This document shows positions 58,088-64,000 of a DNA stretch of 64,000 nucleotides, piece after piece; position 1 is the stretch's first letter; every line of letters begins with the position of its first letter. Location: assembly GCA_963788015.1 (NCBI GenBank), contig CAWBEY010000012.1:2046001-2110000 (forward strand). The letters are read 5' to 3'. The stretch is from JBBRHH01 sp963788015 (GTDB lineage Bacteria > Planctomycetota > Phycisphaerae > Tepidisphaerales > Tepidisphaeraceae). Both the position numbers and the translations under genes were made by a program. Under the pieces are notes generated by a model, which saw nothing but the letters and a program-made list of their open reading frames with translations, ran no database searches and had not been told where the DNA came from.

Positions 58088-59083
58088 TTAGTTCAGGCGG
58101 ATGAAGCTGGAATAGACGGCGACATCCTGCGACGGCCCGTCATAAACAATCGGGGTGGCCTTCGGATCCGAATAACCTCGGCCGACGATAAACACATTCG
58201 CCGCCGTTGGCTGATAGGAGGAACTGGCCATGTCGCTCCCCGGAACCAACTTCCAATTTTGCGCGTCCACACCCTGAATCCCAATCCGATACACGTACCC
58301 GTTGGCCTGCCCCAAGAACCCAGGCGTCTGATCATCGCTGATAATTAGATAACTGCCTTCCGAGACCTTCGCCGCGTCGACCGCCGTATTAAACTTGACA
58401 AACGTCGTCGGCGCCCCCGTTGTAGCGTCAACCGAATTCGTGAAACTCGCGGCCGTTAACAAGGGTTCTAATGTTGCCGCGGCCGACCCCGCGGCGGCGT
58501 CCGTCGCCGCAGTCCCACCTCGAAATACATCTACGGCCGGGTCATACGCAGGCCGATTCCGGTTTTGCAGCACCACGATCATTACCTGCAAAAACGCATC
58601 CCCCGTGTTCCGTTTATAAAAGGGGATCCACGCATACCGCCGGTCATAATTCAAGATCAGGTTTCCCCGCACCGCCTGCCACATGAATTCAGAAGCGGTG
58701 ATTTTCGGCGCTACGGCCGCCGTGATCCGTGTATCAAGTGCCAGCCGCGAATCACGAAATGAATACAACTTTCCCGGGGGATATGGGCCGCCCGCGGGCA
58801 CCGATGCCCCATCCGTTGGCGGCATCCACAGCCACTGCGATGCGCCGGCCGCCTCCTGATTAGCCTGCAAGTTCACCTGTTCCAGAAACTTCACCGCGCT
58901 GGACCCCACGGCCGCCCCCGCGCTCTCCTCCATGTTGGTCTGGGTCTGGCGGATTGCCACCGGGAACATGGCCGCCACCATGATGAACCCGATCCCCAGG
59001 ATCATCACCGCGAACAAGATCTCCACGAACGTGAAGCCGGCCCTGGGCCTGTTGCCTGATTGTCTTTTCATCCCACGCATCAT
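58088..59083 (-). CDS. GspI/PilV-type minor pseudopilin
   Basis: A 331-residue prepilin with signal MMRGMKRQSGNRPRAGFTFVEILF and then AVMILGIGFIMVAAMFPVAI. The glycine-phenylalanine processing site and Glu at +5 are intact. The start at 59083 overlaps the stop of the preceding gene in ATGA, which decides it against 59155. The pilin body is beta-rich with several DxxRxAL-type stretches. Role inferred from position: minor pseudopilin initiating pseudopilus assembly. Confidence 0.85.
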   Translation of the reverse strand: MMRGMKRQSGNRPRAGFTFVEILFAVMILGIGFIMVAAMFPVAIRQTQTNMEESAGAAVGSSAVKFLEQVNLQANQEAAGASQWLWMPPTDGASVPAGGPYPPGKLYSFRDSRLALDTRITAAVAPKITASEFMWQAVRGNLILNYDRRYAWIPFYKRNTGDAFLQVMIVVLQNRNRPAYDPAVDVFRGGTAATDAAAGSAAATLEPLLTAASFTNSVDATTGAPTTFVKFNTAVDAAKVSEGSYLIISDDQTPGFLGQANGYVYRIGIQGVDAQNWKLVPGSDMASSSYQPTAANVFIVGRGYSDPKATPIVYDGPSQDVAVYSSFIRLN

Positions 59084-59914
59084 TGTGGCTCCGAACGCAG
59101 GAACGTTCCGTTGTAACGATTGATCAGCAGCAGCGTGGCGTTGCTGTCCAGCCACGACTCCTCGCTCTTCTCATCCGGCACGGTTCCTGTCCCATAGGCC
59201 GGGCCGCCAAAAACTGTGTCGTTCAATTGGAGCGATCCGTTCGTGGTGGGCGTCGCGGGCTGGTCAAACCCCTGCGCCGGAAAGCTTCCAGGTCATACAG
59301 CACCACGCCAATTTGGGACATTGGCCCGGTCGCGGCCGTCGATGCCGTCGAGAGAAAGTCCGTGGCTAATCCCATGCGCGTCCCGAGCGTGCTGGCCAGC
59401 CGAATCTGGTAGCGCGTATACAGAAGCATTCCCTGCGAATCGAACATGATCAGCCCGGGCCCGCTCACGTAGCGATCCGTGGCCGCGGCCGGGCTGGCAC
59501 TGTAAATAAACTGCACCCCCACGCCCGGCGGCAACATCTCCAGCTCATAACTCGCCACCAGATCAACATACGATTGTGCGTAAGTGCCCGTCGCAAGCTT
59601 ATCCGGCACCACCAGCCCCATCACCTGCCGCTTAGTGGTCTTGTCCGTAAAAAAGATCACGCCCGTATTCTGCTGCAACCCCATCGCCTGCGCCGCGCCG
59701 TTCCCAGCATGGCCGAGATGGTGTTCTGGCACGCCTGCGTGCTCTTTGATCCGCTGAGGGCATTGATCGCCGGCACCGCCGCCGCCACAATCAGCACGAT
59801 CACGCCCATCACGACCAGCAACTCCACCAGCGTAAACGCCCGCGACGTCTTGCGTCGCGGCGTACGCACCACACGGGCATCTGCGGTTCGGATTTTGTGT
59901 AACGTGGTCATCAT
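59080..59914 (-). CDS. GspH-type minor pseudopilin, frame-broken
   Basis: About 277 residues. Signal RRKTSRAFTLVELLVVMGVI and VLIVAAAVPAINALSGS; the residue before Phe is Ala rather than Gly, still processable. Two breaks, near 59700 (joined: AQAMGLQQNTGVIFFTDKT) and 59275 (joined: LEAFRAQGFDQPATPTT), lead to the stop at 59080. The start overlaps the upstream gene as ATGA. The longer body than in GspH is typical for planctomycete pseudopilins. Confidence 0.78.
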
Positions 59915-60534
59915 GGGTTAAACGAATAAAGGTTGTCTTCACCAGTCGAGAAATTCCCGTCCGCTCCGGCCGACGCCCAGAATGGCTGGCCGTCCGGGCT
60001 TGTGATCGTGGCGGCCGGAAAACGCGCGCCAACAGTCGCCGGATCAGGCATCGTCACCCCCGGCAGCCCGCTGGCCGGGACGTAGATGATGGGATTGTTC
60101 CAGCCATCCACAAATACAAACGGCACCACGGGCTCGGGCTTCTTGCCGGCCACGTTCTGGCACAACAGCCCTTTGCTCGACATGTTCTGAAACGCCGCGG
60201 CATTGGCAGGCACCGTGGCCATCAAGCCTGTCGCCTTCTGCGTGAACAGGATCCAGGGATCAGACAAGCGCGTCGCACTGTCGTAGACCAGCCCGCTGCC
60301 CGGATTAGTCGCGGGCGCGGCCGCCGCCCCCGGCATGTTGGTCAACCCCCCATTTAATTTCAGCTCATTGCGCATCGACCGCAGATTCTCAAACGCCACC
60401 TTCGCGGCCTTCTCCGCCGTGGGGTTCATCACGTACTTCAGCCCAATCACCGTGATGGTCCCCAACAGCGCCAAAACGCCGATGACCACCAGCAACTCAA
60501 GTACAGTAAAACCTTTACGGCGATTCACAACCAC
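59911..60534 (-). CDS. GspG-like pseudopilin (copy 4)
   Basis: A 207-residue prepilin (signal RRKGFTVLELLVVIGVLALLG). The conserved C-terminal pattern of this operon is SAGADGNFSTGEDNLYSFNP, resembling the calcium-binding end of GspG. GspG is the major pseudopilin that builds the type II secretion pseudopilus. Stop overlaps the start of the next gene by four bases. The gap to the upstream gene (113 bases) is the largest inside the operon. Confidence 0.85.
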   Translation of the reverse strand: MVVNRRKGFTVLELLVVIGVLALLGTITVIGLKYVMNPTAEKAAKVAFENLRSMRNELKLNGGLTNMPGAAAAPATNPGSGLVYDSATRLSDPWILFTQKATGLMATVPANAAAFQNMSSKGLLCQNVAGKKPEPVVPFVFVDGWNNPIIYVPASGLPGVTMPDPATVGARFPAATITSPDGQPFWASAGADGNFSTGEDNLYSFNP

Positions 60535-60647
60535 AAAACCTCCTCGCGCAAGCCACCCCCCAAACCCACGCCAGTCACGACACTCCCATTCTTCGCAATG
60601 TCCACTAATCCCCTCTTCTCCAGCCTCCAGCCCTTACCACCCAGCCC

Positions 60648-61214
60648 CTATTCATGCGCCCCCGCCGCCTCGTAGCTGTACAAATTATCCTCCAGCGTCA
60701 CAAACTTCCGGTCCGCCCCCGCCGAGAAGAAAAAGTACCGATTCTGCGGCGACATCCCCACGTTCACCGCCCCAGGCCGCATGAACACAATCGGCGTCCC
60801 CCACGCATCGCGCACGCCCGTGTCGTCATACAACGACGGCGGCAAATCCCGAAACGCACGCGCCCCTCCGGGTTCCCGCAACAGCACCTCGAAAAACCCC
60901 GCGTTGTTTTTGGCCGCCGCCCGCTGCAGGCCCGCCTCCGTGGGCGAGTCGCTGGCCGCCTCCATCAGCGCCGGCGCCGGCGGAAGAATGTGATGATCAT
61001 GCTCGTACTGCGCCATTACGTGTTCCAGCGCCACCAGCACCCGCTGCGTCAGCACCCGCGCCGACCGATTCCGCACGTGCCGCGCCAGCGATACCATCAA
61101 CCCCAGCAAAATCACCAGCGCCGCCACCGTCGTCAGCATTTCAATCAGCGTAAACGCGCCCCGCTCTCGCACACCCCGCTCTTTCACGCCCTGTCGCGCC
61201 CGCCGCCTTCCCAT
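60648..61214 (-). CDS. GspG-like pseudopilin (copy 3)
   Basis: A 188-residue prepilin with signal GAFTLIEMLTTVAALVILLG (Ala at -1). The body has HVMAQYEHDHHILPP and ends SAGADRKFVTLEDNLYSYEA, the same tail as its neighbours. The start is three bases after the stop of copy 2, so they are co-translated. The frame is intact. Confidence 0.82.
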   Translation of the reverse strand: MGRRRARQGVKERGVRERGAFTLIEMLTTVAALVILLGLMVSLARHVRNRSARVLTQRVLVALEHVMAQYEHDHHILPPAPALMEAASDSPTEAGLQRAAAKNNAGFFEVLLREPGGARAFRDLPPSLYDDTGVRDAWGTPIVFMRPGAVNVGMSPQNRYFFFSAGADRKFVTLEDNLYSYEAAGAHE

Positions 61215-61217
61215 TGA

Positions 61218-62039
61218 TCAATACCGATCAAAGTTATAGACGTCATCCGTCTTGTCCGCCGCCACCCACGGCGTGGCCGTCGCGCCTGAACCCCAGTATT
61301 TCGCATCGGCTGTAGTGTTCGGGCTCAAAAACTTCTTGTCCGGCCCCGCCGAAATCAGAAGATATGGCCCCGTGTAACGAAGCCGCTCTGTTCCGTTGAT
61401 GGTGTTGTCGAGATTGTCGTCGCCCAGCATCACCTGCACCCCCAGCACCCCCTGCGCATCGATCGCCGTTGTATCAGTATCCCGACTGTCAAACATATAA
61501 GTCGTCGGCGGCGTCGTGACCGCCGGACCCGCGTTCGGCACTAGGATGTTCGTCGCATGCGCGCTATCGCGCGGAAGATACTGAAATGGCGTCCCATTGC
61601 GGTCGGCGATCCGTGCGACCCCCGAAGTTCCGACGACCGTAAACTTGTCGGGCTGAAGGTACGGCCCATACTGCCTCCCCCCGGCCACCATCCGAAAGCC
61701 ATTGCCGAAACCCGCATTCGTCGGACCCGTTCCGCCAAAGAGTGCTTTGGTCAACAAGGTCTGGTCGTGCGATGCGGAACTGATCGGGCCGGCAATCGGA
61801 TACATCCCGTTGAAATCATCCCGATAAGCGTCCAGCGCCGTCGCGATGGCCTGGATGTCCATCTTGGTGCGAGTCCGGTCCGCCCTCTTAAAATACGCCT
61901 GCGCGGCCGGCATGATGAACGATGCCAACACCAGGATGATGCCGATCACCACCAGCAGCTCCACCAGCGTAAACGCGCCCCTCCGCCGCCCGGCGCGGTG
62001 AGCCAAACGCCCCTGCTTTGAATGATCAATAGTGTTCAT
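61218..62039 (-). CDS. GspG-like pseudopilin (copy 2)
   Basis: About 273 residues. Signal RRGAFTLVELLVVIGIILVL is canonical, again with Ala before Phe. The pilin body includes KMDIQAIATALDAYRDDFNGMYP, the conserved GspG segment, and ends ISAGPDKKFLS ... DDVYNFDRY. Either ATG at 62039 or GTG at 62048 (which would overlap the upstream stop) may be used. No frame problem. Confidence 0.86.
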   Translation of the reverse strand: MNTIDHSKQGRLAHRAGRRRGAFTLVELLVVIGIILVLASFIMPAAQAYFKRADRTRTKMDIQAIATALDAYRDDFNGMYPIAGPISSASHDQTLLTKALFGGTGPTNAGFGNGFRMVAGGRQYGPYLQPDKFTVVGTSGVARIADRNGTPFQYLPRDSAHATNILVPNAGPAVTTPPTTYMFDSRDTDTTAIDAQGVLGVQVMLGDDNLDNTINGTERLRYTGPYLLISAGPDKKFLSPNTTADAKYWGSGATATPWVAADKTDDVYNFDRY

Positions 62040-62044
62040 GTGAT

Positions 62045-62892
62045 TCACGGTGCGGTTGTTAGATCATCCCCGGTTCCCCACTCGCCGTCAGGCCCGGCAC
62101 TGATAAGAAAATACGCGTCCTTCCCCTTCACGATGCCGAGCGTCCCGTTGACCAAATTCGTATTCGGCGTCGTCCACTGCGTGTGCGGACTGACTTTCGG
62201 CGTACCCAGGCCACCGTTAATGTACCCCTGCACATCACGCATATCGTATTGCGGCTTGGGTGACGTCACGGCCTTCACCACGTTCTGCGCTGCGCCCTTG
62301 CGAGCACGCATGTACAAAATCGGAAGCCGGGGCGAAAACCCATCCAGGAATTCCGGGATGGCCGAATCCGTGCCTGCATTCCCGTTCTCATCCTTAAACG
62401 GAGCGTTGGTTGTCTTGTCCGAAATCTGCTTGGACTGCAGCTCAAGGAACGGATTTTTGAAGGTTTGGGTTAAGAGATCAAAGGGCCCCCTGCCGACATT
62501 CGCCTGCGTGTAAGTCACCGTCGTCGTTGAGCCCACTACCGTATAGGTCAGTCCCCCCATCAACCCCAGCACGAGATTCTCACTTCCCGTCACGCCGGAT
62601 GTAATCGTTCCGCCGGCCGCGTTGACGATGCTGTACGTGGTATACCCCTCCAACTGGTCATTGCTCAAAGGCCCGGGATACGCCCTCTGATCCAGATAAT
62701 AGTTATTGATCCCGGCCTGAATCGAGTTCATCGTGTTCAACGTATCGGTGATCCTCCCCTGCGTCTGGATCTTCTGAATCACCGGCAGCAGGAATCGCCA
62801 CCAGGATCGAAATGATCCCGATGACAATCAAGCAACTCAACCAGCGTGAACCCTCGTGCATTCCCGCCCTGTCCGCGCCTGAACCTTGCCAT
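62045..62892 (-). CDS. GspG-like pseudopilin (copy 1), frame-broken
   Basis: About 282 residues. The signal, spread over three frames, reads NARGFTLVELL then IVIGIISILVAI then LLPVIQKIQTQGR, so breaks lie near 62830 and 62788. The body has NTMNSIQAGINNYYLDQRAYPG and the tail ISAGPDGEWGTGDDLTTAP, a good GspG calcium-site pattern. The start at 62892 has GAGG upstream. This is the first pilin after GspF, the position of the major pseudopilin in type II systems. Confidence 0.85.
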
Positions 62893-62930
62893 AACCACCT
62901 CAATCTCCCGGCCAATCGCCGGCGCAAATC

Positions 62931-64000
62931 TTACTTGGTCTTCGATCCAGTCATCGATCCAATCAGCGTGATCATCGGCATGAACAGCGCGATGACGATG
63001 AACCCGACAATCAGACCCAGCACCACCACCATCACCGGCTCAAGAATGCTGATCAGCGATCCCACCAGCACGTCCACGTCGTTGTCGTAGTTGTCGGCCA
63101 CCTTCAGCAGCATCTTGTCCAGATCGCCGGTTTCCTCGCCAACGTCCACCATGTTTACCACGATGGCATCGCACACCTTCGTCGCCCGAAGCGGATCGGC
63201 GAAGCTCTCGCCCTCGCGAATCGCATCATGCACCTTCGACATCGCCCGGCTGAACACCTCGTTGCCGCAGGTTTCCTTGGTGATGTTGATCGCATCCAGA
63301 ATCGGCACGCCGGCACTGATCAGCGTCCCCAGCGTCCGCGTAAAGCGCGCGATGATCGACTTGCCCACGATGGAGCCCAGGATCGGGATCTTCAGCTTCA
63401 CCGCGTCCACCGCATACTTGCCCCCCTCGCTCATTTTCGCCAGCTTCAGCAGCAGCACGAACACAATCGGCGCTAACAGGAGATAAATCCATCCATTATT
63501 AGGCGGAGCAAAAAACCGGCTCACCGTGAGCAGCGACTCCGTCACGGCCGGCAGTTCCACCTTGAAGTCATGGAATATCTGCTCGAACTTTGGGATCACG
63601 AAGATCATGATCATCGTCACGATGCCCACGGCGATGGTGATGACCACGGCCGGATAGATCATCGCCCCGACCACCTTCTTTTTCAGCTTCTGGGCCTTTT
63701 CCATGAAGTCGGCCAGGCGAGCGAGGATCAGATCCAGCACGCCGCCGGCCTCACCCGCGTTCACCATGTTTACATATAGCTTGTCAAATGCCTTGGGATA
63801 TTTGGCCATCGCCTCCGACAACGATCCGCCCCCTTCGACGTCATCCCCCACGCCCCCAATCACGGCCTTCAACAACCCTGGCTTCTGCTGGCCTTCCAGA
63901 ATCTGCAATGACCGCAAAATCGGCAATCCGGCATCCTGAAGCGTGGACAATTGCCGCGTAAAGGCCGTCAACTGCTTGGTCGGCACGCCACCAAACGTGA
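62931..64000 (-). CDS. gspF: GspF/PilC inner-membrane platform protein, partial (5' end outside window)
   Basis: The polytopic platform protein of type II secretion and type IV pili. Two GspF domains are present: QLTAFTRQLSTLQDAGLPIL in the first and FTRTLGTLISAGVPILDAINI in the second, with membrane helices near VITIAVGIVTMIMIFVIP, IYLLLAPIVFVLLL and EPVMVVVLGLIVGFIVIALF. The frame stays open to the window edge, with TFGG before VPTKQL, matching GspF proteins that have about 50 more residues; the GTG at 63986 is internal. GspE is presumably further upstream. Confidence 0.93.
   Translation of the reverse strand, partial: TFGGVPTKQLTAFTRQLSTLQDAGLPILRSLQILEGQQKPGLLKAVIGGVGDDVEGGGSLSEAMAKYPKAFDKLYVNMVNAGEAGGVLDLILARLADFMEKAQKLKKKVVGAMIYPAVVITIAVGIVTMIMIFVIPKFEQIFHDFKVELPAVTESLLTVSRFFAPPNNGWIYLLLAPIVFVLLLKLAKMSEGGKYAVDAVKLKIPILGSIVGKSIIARFTRTLGTLISAGVPILDAINITKETCGNEVFSRAMSKVHDAIREGESFADPLRATKVCDAIVVNMVDVGEETGDLDKMLLKVADNYDNDVDVLVGSLISILEPVMVVVLGLIVGFIVIALFMPMITLIGSMTGSKTK

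Overview
The window is high-GC DNA from a planctomycete, most likely of the class Phycisphaerae. This is inferred from several hallmarks: LEPR-XLL-like N-terminal motifs on three secreted proteins, a chromosomal block of type II secretion-like pseudopilins, CPxC...CPEC zinc-ribbon membrane proteins, a KGG-repeat stress protein, planctomycete-type leucine-rich and Gfo/Idh/MocA secreted proteins, and decayed HEPN/MNT and HigB modules. No rRNA, tRNA, CRISPR array or transposase was recognised.

Layout. 1-18.7 kb is mostly housekeeping: a stand-alone tRNA-binding protein, a KGG stress protein, a PIN-PhoH ATPase, ManA, an RsuA/RluB pseudouridine synthase, a ferredoxin, an intact MNT-HEPN pair with a second pair decayed beside it, an FAD oxidoreductase, a YjcH-ActP-type transporter pair, a membrane glycosyltransferase, PheT without its EMAP domain, RlmN and a response regulator. 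18.7-27.8 kb holds MiaB, a cytochrome P450 bracketed by a partial copy of the miaB 5' end, a Tat-exported oxidoreductase, an HtrA protease, an L/F-transferase, SucD and a GNAT-like acetyltransferase. 27.8-29.1 kb is a decayed zone with a strong promoter-operator, a HigB relic and a fragment resembling the C-terminus of planctomycete GDSL-associated proteins. 29-41.5 kb is rich in exported proteins: a calpain-like protease with RTX repeats, an OprB-like porin, GH18 and GH6 glycoside hydrolases, a membrane sulfatase-like enzyme and several lipoprotein or secreted unknowns. 41.6-52.3 kb contains TrpA, an ECF sigma / anti-sigma / secreted STN-like gene set, a beta-helix protein, membrane proteins and a GlmU-like enzyme.

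52.4-64.0 kb is one long minus-strand operon of secretion genes. It runs from a GspF that is cut by the window edge, through four GspG-like pseudopilins and GspH-, GspI- and GspJ-like ones, to a very large (about 1,350-residue) GspK-like protein. It ends at a good rho-independent terminator. Its gene boundaries are tightly coupled, several by ATGA overlaps.

A caution applies throughout: about twenty genes, including essential ones such as pheT, are broken by single-base insertions or deletions, often in G/C homopolymers. Reading across the breaks restores full-length family members. Uncorrected sequencing or assembly error is the likeliest cause, so I give reconstructed gene spans and name the breakpoints. 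Relics that are fragmentary as well as frame-broken (HigB, MNT/HepT, GDSL-like) are called pseudogenes.
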